This document shows positions 32,464 through 43,505 of a stretch of 64,000 nt of DNA, in pieces. The DNA is taken from positions 79,570,910 through 79,634,909 of the forward strand of contig NC_030683.2 of assembly GCF_000004195.4 (NCBI RefSeq), read 5' to 3'. Position numbers and translations under genes: made by a program. The DNA comes from Xenopus tropicalis (taxonomy: Eukaryota; Chordata; Amphibia; Anura; Pipidae). Below the pieces are notes generated by a model. The model was given only the letters and a program-made list of their open reading frames with translations. It made no database searches and was not told the DNA's origin. Positions within the stretch are counted from its first letter, which is position 1. Each line of letters starts with the position of its first letter.

Positions 32464-33171
32464 CTGTAAAACAATAGAATAAAACAGGGTTAATACCCTA
32501 ACCCCAACAATAACTGAAGGAGGGCACTTGATCCAGGGTTTACCTTTAGCCTAACTCAGGAGGCTGCAGCCTTAGACAGAATAGCAACACTCTCAGTGTT
32601 AAAAAAGCACACACAACGTCTAATAGGCAAAGTCAGAAAGCAACTGACCGTTTAAATACCTGAAGCCCCATAGAACTGCCTCTGCAGCGATCACGGAGGG
32701 CGTGTGATGTCATCAGAAGGTGCCCAACCACCTTCAGAAGCACTCCCTTGGGTAGCGCGTCATCTCTAGGCGCCGCCTATCCACTGAAACTGCAGACGCA
32801 CATCCAGAAGCGCCTCATACACGCGCAGGTGCACATCAGCGCTTCCTGAAACGTTGCTCCTGGAACGAGCGGCGTGTCTGGGGAAGCTCTCCTGTACTCT
32901 GTTCCCCTCATGGAAGTAGCAGTCGGCCATCTTGGGACAGGCCTCATGGAAGCAGCGGTCGGCCATCTTGGGACAGGCAAACCCCCTGGCTGCATAATGT
33001 GGATAGCCTACCGAATACCTAAGGGCTTCGGCCCCCGGCACTTAACCCCTTGGGTGCTGTGCCTATGGTCTACAAGCCCCCTTGGGACCTGGAAAACCTG
33101 TAGAAAAAAGAAAAAAGAAAAAAAGAATATTAGGATGAATACACTTGCCTACCGCAGGTAGGAAAAAAACA

Positions 33172-33296
33172 CTATGGTCTGTTGTCATTAACCCTTTTTT
33201 ATAGGTTGGTTTTAATTAACTTTATTGTTCACTTGTCCTACCAAAAGGGAAAGGAGAATAAATCTCAGCGTTGCTGCCGTATGGGACGTAAGGGAA
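33172..33296. repeat. DIRS 5' inverted terminal repeat with terminal extension
   Basis: Positions 33172-33279 are identical to the complement of the other end. The outer extension TATGGGACGTAAGGGAA differs from the left terminus but is represented in the internal complementary region, as expected for split DIRS termini. Confidence 0.95.
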
Positions 33297-34549
33297 ACTA
33301 CAAATTCTTTGGGATAGATGATACTTTTTGGAACCTAATACATACAATAGTATACATACACACCTAGGGGTAATGTAATAAATGATGTTACATTTTCTAC
33401 TTGTAAATTAACCCACAGAATCTGGTCAACAGAAAGTCAGCTGATTCGTTGGTATAAGTTACTCAATGTGGTCAAACTAAAGATGTTTTATTACTATACC
33501 CCAATGCTAAATCCAGAGATCCCCAACCTTTTTTACTTGTGAGCCACACTCAGATGTAAAAAGTGTTGGTGAGCCACACAAGCATGAAAAAAGTTTTTGG
33601 GGATGCCAAATAAGGGTTGTGACTGGCTATTAGAGCACAGAGTTCCAGATTTCCAATCAGATGCCTCATGCAGAGAGTAACAACCTTGGGGGGCGCAAGC
33701 CCTGATAAATGAACACTAAGGGCTGCACTCTTGTGCTCTTGCAAATGCTTTAATTAACAGCGCCCTGTGAATGAATAAATAGCAATGTCTTAAATTCAGA
33801 ATAATATTAAGTTTGATGATATTTCAGACTGTTCTCAGTATTTTGCAGTATTTTGGAGTCCAATAACATATTTGCATCCTATATTTTTTAAGAGCATTAA
33901 AACTTTGGCTTGTATTGTTACACATCATGTTTTGAGGTTCCTTACTAGCTCAATGTGACTATACCCCCTAAAGAAATTCATTTTCTGTTCATCAGCCAGG
34001 ATGATGAGCATTGGTGAATAACTTTTAAAGCATTGATTATTGCTGTTATAAGCTGATAAATGTCTGGGCTGGTATAGTAAGTTCAATATTTAAAGTTCAG
34101 TACTTCTTCTCTTTAAACATAAAAAAGCTGTGGCATATTGTTAGGTTGCAAGTTATAAAGAAAATGTCAGTAAATAAGGTTATTTTAGCATGGGAAAAGA
34201 AAACAGAGCAGAGAGTATAATAAGCAGGTGCAGAAACAGCAGTCTAGTTGTGGAATGCAGTTTATATCCCCATAAGACTGTATTCAAGGGCTACTTGAAG
34301 GTAAAGTAATTAGAAAGAAATGTGGTTTATTACAGACATTGTTTCAGCTGAATATGAATATTTCCCATTATTCCTTCTAATTCCTATGCACTAGAACTTT
34401 ACTAACACAATAAAACAAATCATGCTTAACCCACAGCCACAATAACCATACACTCCTTTTTCTTTTATTAATGTCTCCTGGAATACTGCCGGAGGGATTT
34501 AGAATCTGCTTTGTACAGAAATACACACACACAATTTTTATTTAGGGGT
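33297..34549. other. Non-coding DNA, possible unclassified repeat
   Basis: At about 33512-33770 there is a block starting GATCCCCAACCTTTTTTACT with internal repetition of GTGAGCCACAC. It resembles a dispersed vertebrate repeat, but I cannot define ends or class. The rest shows nothing. Confidence 0.3.
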
Positions 34550-34981
34550 AGTTCACCTTTAAGTTCACTTAACCTTTAAATTCACTTGTTACAGAATGAG
34601 CAATTCTTAGCAACTTTTAAATTGGCCTTAATAATTTATTTTGTTTTATAGTTCTCAAATTATTGAGACTCATCTGACTCTTTCCATTTTTTAGATGGGG
34701 GTAACTGACCCCAAGGACAAAAAACAAATGATCTGTGAGACTACAATTGTATTGTTATTATTACTTTTAATTACTTATCTGATTATTCAGGCCTTTCCTA
34801 TTCATATTCTGATCTCTCACTCACACCACTGTTTGGTTGCTAGAGTAATTTGGCCTCTAGTAACCATATAGCCTAGTCCAAACTGGGCAGCTGCTGAACA
34901 AATAAAAAAAACACACATAATAAAAAATGAAGACCAGTTGCAAATTATTTCAGAAAGGACCCTCTACATTATACTATTTTT
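34550..34981. mobile_element. T2/Kolobok-type MITE, partial copy
   Basis: It begins AGGGGTAGTTCACCTTTAAG, the T2 terminus. The body has CATTTTTTAGATGGGGGTAA, GTTTGGTTGCTAGAGTAATT, GGCAGCTGCTGAACAAATAA and AATGAAGACCAGTTGCAAAT, all of which recur in the next copy and (some inverted) at 58.7 kb. The right terminus is lost where the second copy begins. Confidence 0.7.
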
Positions 34982-36112
34982 TTAAGTCAAAGGCTTACCT
35001 TTAAGTTCACATAACCTTTAATTTTACTTGTTACAGAATGTGCAATTCTTTACTTGCTTAAATTGGTCTTCATATTTTATTCTTTATAGTTCTAAAATTA
35101 ATTCAGTTTTTCTTTACATTTTTTTGTTGGGGGTCACAGACCCTAGAAGCCAAAAAACAAATAATCTGTGAGGCTACAATTGTATTGTTATTGTTACTTT
35201 TAATTACTTATGTTATTATTCCGGCCTCATATTCCATATTCTGATCTCTCACACCACTTTGGTTGCTAGGGTAATTTGGAATTTAGCAACCATATATCTG
35301 CTAGAATTCCAAACTGGGCAGCTGCTGAACAAAAGGTAAAATAATTCAAAAACCACACATAAAAAATGAAGACCAATTGCAAACTCCCTCTAAATCATTG
35401 TAGATAACAAGTTGTCTAATTCCTGGCAATTTCATTCTGTGGCTACTAAAGCAAATAAAGTGCTGTCTTGTATAAAAAGGGCATTGACTCAAGGGATGAG
35501 AACATAATTTTGCCCCTTTATAGGACCCTGGTAAGGCCTCACCTTGAGTATGCAGTGCAGTTTTGGGCTCCAGTCCTTAAGAAGGATATTAATAAGCTGG
35601 AGAGAGTGCAGAGACTGCAACTAAACTGGTAAAGGGGATGGAAGATTTAAGCTATGAGGTTAGACGGTCAAGGTTGGGGTTGTTTTCTCTGGAGAAAAGG
35701 TGCTTGCGAAGGGACATGATTACCCTGTACAAGATGGGGGATGTTCTTTTTTCCCCTTTAGATTAGAGGAAAGAAACTTACATTAGGTGTTTTTTTATGG
35801 TAATGGCGCAGTGAGGTTGGGGAATGACCTTCCTAGTGATGTTGTAATGGCAGATTCTGTTAATGCCTTTAAGAGGGGCTTGGATGGGTTCTTGAACAAG
35901 CATAGTATCCAAGGCTATTGTGATACTAAAATCTACAGTTAGTATTGACGTTGGTATATATGGTTTATGTATGGGAGTGTATAAATAGGTCGGTATAGGT
36001 TTGTGTCTGCAGGGTTCACATGGAAGGGTTGAACTTGATGGTCTTTTTTAACCCTATGTAACTAACTATGCAACTATACTAAAAGTTAATTTTAAGGTGA
36101 ACAACCCCTTTA
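34982..36112. mobile_element. T2/Kolobok-type MITE split by a CR1 fragment
   Basis: The left part (34982-35420) repeats the body of the preceding copy. The right terminus CTAAAAGTTAATTTTAAGGT followed by GAACAACCCCTTTAA lies at 36076-36112. About 640 bp of CR1 sequence separates them. The side-by-side arrangement with the preceding copy may be a tandem duplication or two insertions. Confidence 0.7.
35435..36075 (+). mobile_element. CR1-type LINE 3' fragment inserted in a T2 MITE
   Basis: Coding remnants give [14 protein letters not shown] residues at the start and a [24 protein letters not shown] block at about 35670-35740, the C-terminus of CR1 ORF2. The end, AACTTGATGGTCTTTTTTAA followed by CCCTATGTAACTAACTATGC, is a CR1/L2-type 3' terminus with degenerate 8-bp repeats. 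It is 5' truncated, as is usual for LINE copies. Confidence 0.75.
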
Positions 36113-36114
36113 AA

Positions 36115-39100
36115 CATACACACAGTAACAAAAGAATGCATATACCATAGAACATTTTCGACTGTGTTGAAATTGGATTTTTAAGTCAAAATTAATATTG
36201 TGTTCTGAGGGGGAAATTGGAATTAAAATATTCTATAAATTTAACTGACACTAAAAAAACATCCAATCCAACATGCATTAAGCCTAGTCAAAGCTGTATT
36301 TTATTTTTGTCTATTTTTCCATTCCCTGTTAGTTTTATTTAAACATTCTAAGCATTCTCCTGGCTTTGCATTATATGGGATGATCATATTTAAATTAACT
36401 TTTATTGCAACTTTTGTTATTAAATATTCTGCATTGCCTTAATAAGTTATGGCTGTCTTACACTCTCCAGGCAGAATAAACTCCATTTCTGTGCAGTGTT
36501 GTGTTAATGATGCAAATGGCTATTGTGACTTACATTTAAATCCATTTGGTGTTGCTATGGTTATAGGAAAAAAGAACTAATTTAAACACAACAAAAAGTA
36601 ATTGGTTTTCCTAGCTCTGCAATGAAATAGGGCTGTTTTGCCTTCAACTTGTTTACAAGAGGTAAAGTAACCAGCTCATTGCTTTTAAAATACATGCAAT
36701 CTCCTCCAACTTTTACAAGACATTCATTTTCTTATACGACCGGGCTGGAATATTTTAATAAAAATCTATGCCATTAATAAAATGAACATACTGTGAATTA
36801 TATCAAGCTTTAGTTTTATTTCAGTGTTACTATAGAACAATACTTCTAAGGAGATGTAAACTTTCCCCAACATGAATCCATTTGCAATCCTAGCCCCCTT
36901 TATTGCCACTAAAAGCATATTTTACAATTAGAGTCATTACTAAAAGGGGCATTTTGGCCCCCAGTGCTGCCCTGAGGTGGCCTAGGTAATGCGGTGCCCC
37001 TCTAAATTCAGAGGGGGCGGTGGGGGACCCGCAACGCTAGTGTAGAGAGCGCAATAGCACTTTCTGTACTAGAAGAACATCTTATCATGCAGTTTTGCTT
37101 TAAGTATGTATCTATTGTGAATCTTGTCCATTTTATCTGACCTAAATAAATTAGTTTTAGGAAAGCCTTACATACCCTTTGAAAAAGCACTAGATCCTTC
37201 TATATTTAGCTTCTCGCCTGGTGTGTCTCTGCTGCCCCCCTGTGACACTGTATTTATTGATGAGAGTAAAGCATACTGGCAAGCAAGTAATATCCAGGAC
37301 ACCATTGTTGGCACTTACATGGCAGCATTTGGATAATTCTGATTTCTGCCACCATAAAGGCTGTACCGGGTACAGGGCCAATGTGGTGGTTAGCATTTCT
37401 GTCTTAAAAGCAGTGCCGGGCCAAGACGGTCATATGCCCTAGGCAACCTGGACGGATTGGCCCACTCACCGCCGACACCCCCCCCCCCATGTGTGCACCG
37501 CAAAAGGTGGCAAACGTATTTACTAAGTCAAGGATATACAGGCTTTGACACCAAGAAAACTGGTCTATAGAAATTCTGCATCAAAAATGGGAAGGCCATA
37601 TGTTTAGATTTAGTAGCAAATATGTTGACTAATTTGCAGAAGTGTCAAGTTGTTTTTATAACTGGCTGAGGAGCAGGATGGTTAACTGACATCTAAGGTG
37701 TTTTTTTTTTGTCTGTGAGCTGTACCAACCACACTATCTAATGTGTATTTTCTGTTCCCTAATTGCAGCTTTCTATAATCACAATGGATATGCTAACGCA
37801 AGGGTCAGGTTTCTGTGAGTTTGTTCTTGCTAGCCTCTGTTCTGCACAGCCTTTTATCAGCACTCTCATTCTGTTCCTAAACAGGCTTTATTTCTTCCTT
37901 AATGGCATCTCCTCACATGAAGCACTCAAATAGAGATACATTTTTGTATTTCAACAGAATCTTGTGGCAAAAAGACTGGCTGCAATAATGAACCCTGCAC
38001 AGTTTATTGAATGTGTCTGTGTATATATATATATATATTTACTACAGAACTTCAAGACCACTGACCTTTTGTCTTTAAACTTTTTTTCATTGGCAACCTG
38101 CATACTTTTAGTTATACATGTACTTTATATTTCTATTAATAATCATTTTGTAATCATAAAAAAATAATTGGTTTATCGTTGGTTTAAATAAATTGGCCCT
38201 CGAGGTGCCATTCTTTTACTTGATATAGAACAATGGGGCCAATGCGCAGTCACATATTATAAATAATCAGCAATTAGCTGCTGAAGGTCGAATGCTGAAA
38301 GCAAATCTCAAGCAAATACAAGCAAATATTGATTGCTCATGTTACTGAAATAAATTTGCCCTGTGTAAATTAGCCACACCCTGTTATTCTGATTTGTCTG
38401 TATAGGCAAAGGTTCCCATATCATATCAAACCAAAGCAGACCAAAGCGGAAAGTCACCCCTAGACTTACCCTAAGGAAAATGGACATTAAAACATTGTTA
38501 TACCTCAGGACCGTGCCCTGCAGCAAGAGTTTAAAGAATGAACATTATGCAGTGTTTCCATGATGCAAGGAAATCTGGGAATGTACAGGCATTGTAGGTA
38601 GCTTGGGCAAATTTAGCTTAGACCCAGACTATGCTACTAATTTAGCAGCCTTTTCATGTGCATGCAATAATGATTGTACTAATTTGAGGTCCTTATTACA
38701 TATAATATTATCAACTTTATTCATGCAGAATGGTTGAAACATGTTTTGTTTCATTGCTCAACATTTACTAAAATGATGTAGATATGCTTTTAGAATGCTT
38801 AGCCTACTCGATAACAATCAACACATGTCTTGTCTCTCTAAAGACATATCATATAATTTAGGATGGCTTCTAGAGTCATTAAATCATGTCACATTGAATC
38901 TTAGAAGACTGGTGATATTTAACTCCACCTAGAAAAGGAAGATACCCTCAGGAGTATATTAATAAACTGGAAAACTGTTATGGCATGTTAATCTGATCTC
39001 ATTAAAATTGTAAGCCTATACTGCTAAATTCATTTGTCTAAGAAGAGGATGAAGATACAATAAGGAAAACAAATAATAAAAAAAAGTGACATTAAAGAAA

Positions 39101-39190
39101 TGTGGAAGTGACAAGCAGAAGTCTATAATATAATGCTATACAGTATACCATATTGATTAATTAACAAGAGAGAGGGAAGCAGCAACCTAT
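36115..39190. other. Non-coding DNA with scattered repeat scraps
   Basis: Around 36950-37030 and 37415-37495 there are GGTGGCCTAGGTAATGCGGT and GCAGTGCCGGGCCAAGACGG, reminiscent of the hAT-like element at 54.8 kb but without defined ends. A short TA run lies at 38019-38037. No exon-like frame was seen. Confidence 0.35.
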
Positions 39191-39411
39191 ATAATAACAT
39201 ATAGTAACATAGTAAGTTGGGTTGAAAAAAGACATACGTCCATCATGTTCAACCATAATGCCTATATATAACCTGCCTAACTACTAGTTGATACAGAGGA
39301 AGGCAAAAAACCCCATCTGAAGCCTCTCTAATTTGCCGCAGAGGGGAAAAAATTCCTTCCTGACTCCAAGATGGCAATCGGACCAGTCCCTGGATCAACT
39401 TGTACTAAGAG

Positions 39412-40766
39412 CTATTTCCCATAACCCTGTATTCCCTCACTTGCTAAGAATCCATCCAACCCCTTCTTAAAGCTATATAATGTATCAGCCAGCACAACTG
39501 ATTCGGGGAGGGAATTCCACAACTTCACAGCTCTCACAGTAAAAAATCCTTTCCGAATATTTAAACGGAACCTCCCTTCTTCTAAACGGAGTGGGTGCCC
39601 TCGTGTCCGTTGGCAGGACCTACTGGTAAATAAAACATTAGAAAGATTATTATATGATCTCCTTATATATTTATACATAGCTATCATGTCACCTCTTAAG
39701 CGCCTCTTCTCCAGTGTTAACAGACCCAACTTGGCCAGTCTTTCTTCATAACTGAGGCTTTCCATACCCTTTACCAAACTTAGTTGCCCTTCTCTGGACC
39801 CTCTCTAACTCAATCATGTCCCGTTTGAGCACTGGAGACCACAACTGAACAGCATATTCTAGATGGGGCCTTACCAGCGCTCTGTAAAGAGGAAGAATAA
39901 CCCCCTCCTCCCGTGAATCTATACCCCTTTTAATACAGCTCAAAACCTTGTTTGCCCTTGCAGCTGCTGCCTGGCATTGCTTGCTACAGCCAAGTTTATT
40001 ATCTACAAGGACTCCAAGGTCCTTCTCCATTATGGATTTGCCTAGTGCAGTCCCATTAAGGGTATAAGTGGCTTGCATATTTTTACATCCCAGGTGCATG
40101 ACCTTACATTTATCCACATTAAATCTCATCTGCCACTTAGCCACCCAGATTGCCAGTTGGTCAAGATCCTGCTGCAAGGATGCCACATCCTGGATAGAAT
40201 TGACTGGTCTGCAGAGTTTTGTGTCATCTGCAAACACTGATACATTACTTATAATACCCTCCCCTAAGTCATTTATGAACAAATTAAACAAAAGTGGACC
40301 CAGTACAGAACCCTGAGGGACCCCACTGAGAACCTTATTCCAAGTAGAGAATGTACCATTAACAACCACCCTCTGTATCTGATCCTGTAGCCAGTTTTCT
40401 ATCCATGTGCAAATGACTTCACTAAGACCAATAGACCTTAGTTTAGAAAGCAGTTGTTTGTGGGGAACGGTATCAAATGCTTTGGCAAAATCCAAATAGA
40501 TTTCTATAGATAGATCTACTGCATTCCCACTGTCCAGCTTCTTACTTACCTCATCATAAAAAGCAATTAAATTGGTCTGACATGACCTGTCCTTCATAAA
40601 GCCATGCTGATTACTGCCCATAATGCCATTCTCCAGTACATAATTTTGTATGTGATCCCTTAACAAGCTTTCAAATAACTTGCCCACCACGGATGTCAAA
40701 CTTACAGGCCTATAACTGCCAGGCTGAGATCTTACTCCGTTTTTAAATATAGGAATGCATTCACGC
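39412..40766 (-). pseudogene. CR1 reverse transcriptase, catalytic and C-terminal region
   Basis: A long frame (to 39746) contains CIPIFKNGVRSQPGSYRPVS, then HGFMKDRSCQTNL, YLDFAKAFDTVPH (D95 of the frame), VPQGSVLGPLLFNLFINDL and FADDTKL (181-187). Thumb sequence LGVLVDNKLGCSKQCQAAAA and HLEYAVQLWSPVL follow. A frameshift near 39750-39777 moves the C-terminus (SYEERLAKLGLLTLEKRRLR onward) into the next frame, ending at 39412. The RT motifs are complete, but the gene is dead because of the frameshift and the hAT insertion upstream. The family makes target-primed cDNA from LINE RNA. Confidence 0.9.
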
Positions 40767-40774
40767 ACTTCCAA

Positions 40775-41848
40775 TAGAGATGTAGCGAACTGTTCGCCAG
40801 AGAACTAATTCGCACGAAAATCGGGTGTTCGCAATTTTGGGTTCGCCTTAGCTGGAGCCAAATTTTGACCTCTCACCCCAGAGCCAGCAGATACATGGCA
40901 GCCAATCAGGCAGCTCTCCCTCCTGGACCACCCCCGGACCACTCCCTTCCATATATAAACCAAAGCCCAGCAGCCATTTTACATTCTGCCTGTGTGTGCT
41001 TGATGAGTTAGCATAGGGAGAGAGCTGTGCAGGGGTTTGAGGGACAGTTTAGGTAGCTTTGCTGACTAGTAATCTACTTTCTACTGCTCTGTATGTAGCT
41101 GCTGGGGACAGCTGTCCTGCTGATCTCATCTGCTGTAACCCAATAGTCCTTGTAAGGACTGCTTCTATTTTCTGATTACTGTTACTCTTCTTTTCATTGT
41201 GTACTGCAGCTCCGTCTGTGTGTGTTGGAGACAGGTGTGCTGCTCATAGTAATGCACTAAGCACCAACCACACATTTACATCATTTTTTTTATTTGTGGT
41301 TTTTTACTTTGCTACTGTAATTTATAGAGCCGAGTGCTATTAGTCTAGCTGTGGAGGACTGGTGTGCTGCTCCTAGTAGTTCACCCCCAGCACCAACCAG
41401 AGATCACTTTTTTTATTATTAATTTTTTTTTATTTAACTTACTGTTCTTTAATGTGTCCAGTGCTGTTTGCTGTTATTCATAGTAGTGCACCAAACACGT
41501 TACACATAGTAGTGACATTGCATTGCAATAAATCACCTGAGCGATGTTTTTCCACCAGCAATAATATATTCCGTATGTAGTGTGATTTCAGCCCTTTACA
41601 GCACAAAACGCAGCGCTGTGTCAACAACGTATTTTTCAGAGAAATTTTTGCCCTTGATCCCCCTCCTGCATGCCACTGTCCAGGTCGTGGCACCCTTTAA
41701 ACAACTTTAAAATCAGTTTTCTGGCCAGAAATGGCTTTTCTAGGTTTTAAAGTTCGCCTTCCCATTGAAGTCTATGGAGTTCACACTTTTTGGCGGAAGT
41801 TCGCGAACGGGTTCGCAAACTTTTTTTGTGAGGTTCGCTACATCTCTA
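40775..41848. mobile_element. hAT-like non-autonomous element, 1074 bp, nested in CR1
   Basis: The termini TAGAGATGTAGCGAAC and GTTCGCTACATCTCTA are perfect 16-bp inverted repeats. The perfect 8-bp duplication ACTTCCAA flanks them (40767-40774 and 41849-41856). The CR1 sequence around one copy of ACTTCCAA is continuous with copy B, so boundaries are secure. An 8-bp duplication indicates hAT. The right end shares about 130 bp (GGCCAGAAATGGCTTTTCTA and neighbours) with the inverse-oriented element at 51.42 kb. The interior has a TATATAAA box near 40952 but no transposase frame. Confidence 0.92.
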
Positions 41849-41856
41849 ACTTCCAA

Positions 41857-42055
41857 TCCCTAGGTACCATACCTGATGAAAGTGAGTCTGAGAATATCAG
41901 AAACAAGGGCCACTGTAATTCTGCCCCTAGCTCTCTCAGTACCCGAGGGTGTATTCCATCTGGCCCCGGTGCCTTGTTTACATTTATCTTGCGTAACCCT
42001 TTAAGCACCATATCCTGTGTCAGCCACTGTGTAGTTGGAGCTGAGGCAACAGTGC
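41857..42055 (-). pseudogene. CR1 reverse transcriptase, N-terminal part of copy A
   Basis: The minus strand encodes the APGPDGIHPRVLRE-like fingers block and the preceding linker, colinear with 18520-18690 in copy B. It is separated from its catalytic half by the hAT element and carries small differences that suggest decay. Confidence 0.8.
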
Positions 42056-42065
42056 AGCAATATCT

Positions 42066-43288
42066 AACATTGTATAAACTAATATAAAATTAAAAAGATA
42101 AAAGATGTTTTTTTTAATTATACCATTGTATAATTACTAGTGTATTTTGACCCTCACATATCGGAGGAAAGCAAAAACATATTCAAGTACAGAAGTCAAT
42201 GGATATGATAAAGACTAGCCTATATTTTGTATTCCTCTAATGATCTTAACTATGTGGGGGTTAAAAGGTGTTTGAAATATATAACGACATACTGTAATTA
42301 ACAACTAATGCAGGTGTCATGTTTTTGTTTTATAATCTGTTAACATTTTCTTCTTGCAATGAGCATCTTGTATTAAACTTTTTTATATCATACAGGAAAG
42401 GAGTGCAACTGGTACGTAGTGCATTAAAACAGGTTATTCCCTTATGATTTATTGTGTAGACAGAGATTTAGGTCCCTTAAATTTGAATCACTAGCTTGGA
42501 ACAATTTTTTACAATTTCTGGCTGGGAGGTAGATATGTGTTTCTTAATATGTAATGTTTTGCAACCATTAGTTTATAGATTATACCCACAAATTGTGTGA
42601 TTGGATCTCCTTAGAAATGTGGGGTTCAGGTGCTCACGTACCAAACCTATAGCTTGAAGAGGTAGCCCATATCCAAGAACAGTAGGCATTTACAGATCCT
42701 ATTAGCAGACATTTATTAAGAAAAAGTATACTTTGTTATACACATATAATAATCAAACATCAGCTTATGTTTTGCATGCATGAATGCAATGAATTACCTG
42801 TGTGTAGGATCTGTGAGTGGCTGCTGTATAACTGCTCCCATAATTTCAGTATGACTTCAGTATGACGTTATTGATAACGTCTTTAAATACACCACAGTAA
42901 AAGTGAAAAAGTGGAAAAAATATCCACAAAACCAAACTTTTTATAAACTTAGTTTGTTTGTTTTTAATTTTACTATACTCCAGAGAGCAGATTTTGCAAT
43001 GATTGTCTAAAACTACAGTTCAAGTCAACTGGAAAATCATATGCAATTAAACTAGCTCAAGGCTTGGATTCACTGAAGAGTACTTAGCTTTATAACTCCT
43101 TAACTCCTAATTAACAGACCTATAATGACACCCTAATTGCTTACCAAACGAAAAGCTTAAGATTATAGAAGTATCTTCAGAACATCCTTATATAGTCAGT
43201 GATGCTTTAAATAATCTGCTTATATTTAAGTGCAAGCCTTAATAAGAACTAACCTAGAGAAGCAAACATACAGTATATCCAATGCACA
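42066..43288. other. Non-coding DNA, nothing recognised
   Basis: AT-rich sequence without repeats or coding signature that I can name. Confidence 0.4.
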
Positions 43289-43505
43289 CAAGGGGGCAGA
43301 TTTACTAATCCACGAATTCGAATCCCGAATGGGAAAAATTCGGATTGGAAACGAAAATTTCTGAAGATCGCAAATATCCTGAAAATGCTTACGAAAAAAT
43401 CGTATTAGTCACGATAATATCGTATTGACGATCCGAAAGTCACAGAATTTTCGTACCGAACCATTGTAAACAGCGGTAAAACCTTTCCGATGTTAAGGGG
43501 CTTGA
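43289..43505. mobile_element. Harbinger-like MITE fragment, relative of 5.36-kb element
   Basis: It begins GGGGGCAGATTTACTAATCC followed by ACGAATTCGAATCCCGAATG, the reverse complement of the right end of the 5355-6009 element. Its right end was not found. Confidence 0.55.

Larger units (their letters stand above)
27927..33296 (-). mobile_element. DIRS-type tyrosine-recombinase retrotransposon, apparently intact
   Basis: This 5.37-kb minus-strand element has all DIRS hallmarks: inverted terminal repeats (108 bp identical), an internal complementary region downstream of the recombinase gene, and three long overlapping frames for gag-like, RT/RNase H and tyrosine recombinase proteins. DIRS elements replicate through a circular intermediate and integrate with a tyrosine recombinase, so no target duplication is expected and none is seen. 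The 5' leader (32464-33171) contains a tandem duplication of about 33 bp around CGGCCATCTTGGGACAGGC. All three frames are open and the catalytic residues are kept, so the insertion looks young and possibly mobile. Promoter elements were not identified. Confidence 0.95.
39195..42065 (-). mobile_element. CR1 LINE copy A, 5' truncated, split by a hAT element
   Basis: The minus strand carries the C-terminal two thirds of CR1 ORF2, a 3' UTR, and a terminus reading TTTTTTCAACCCAACTTACT followed by ATGTTACTATG (39.19-39.24 kb). The ORF is interrupted at 40775-41848 by a hAT-like element; its other part continues at 41857-42050. Copy B at 17.2-19.1 kb is the same subfamily. The 5' endonuclease domain is absent. 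Confidence 0.9.
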
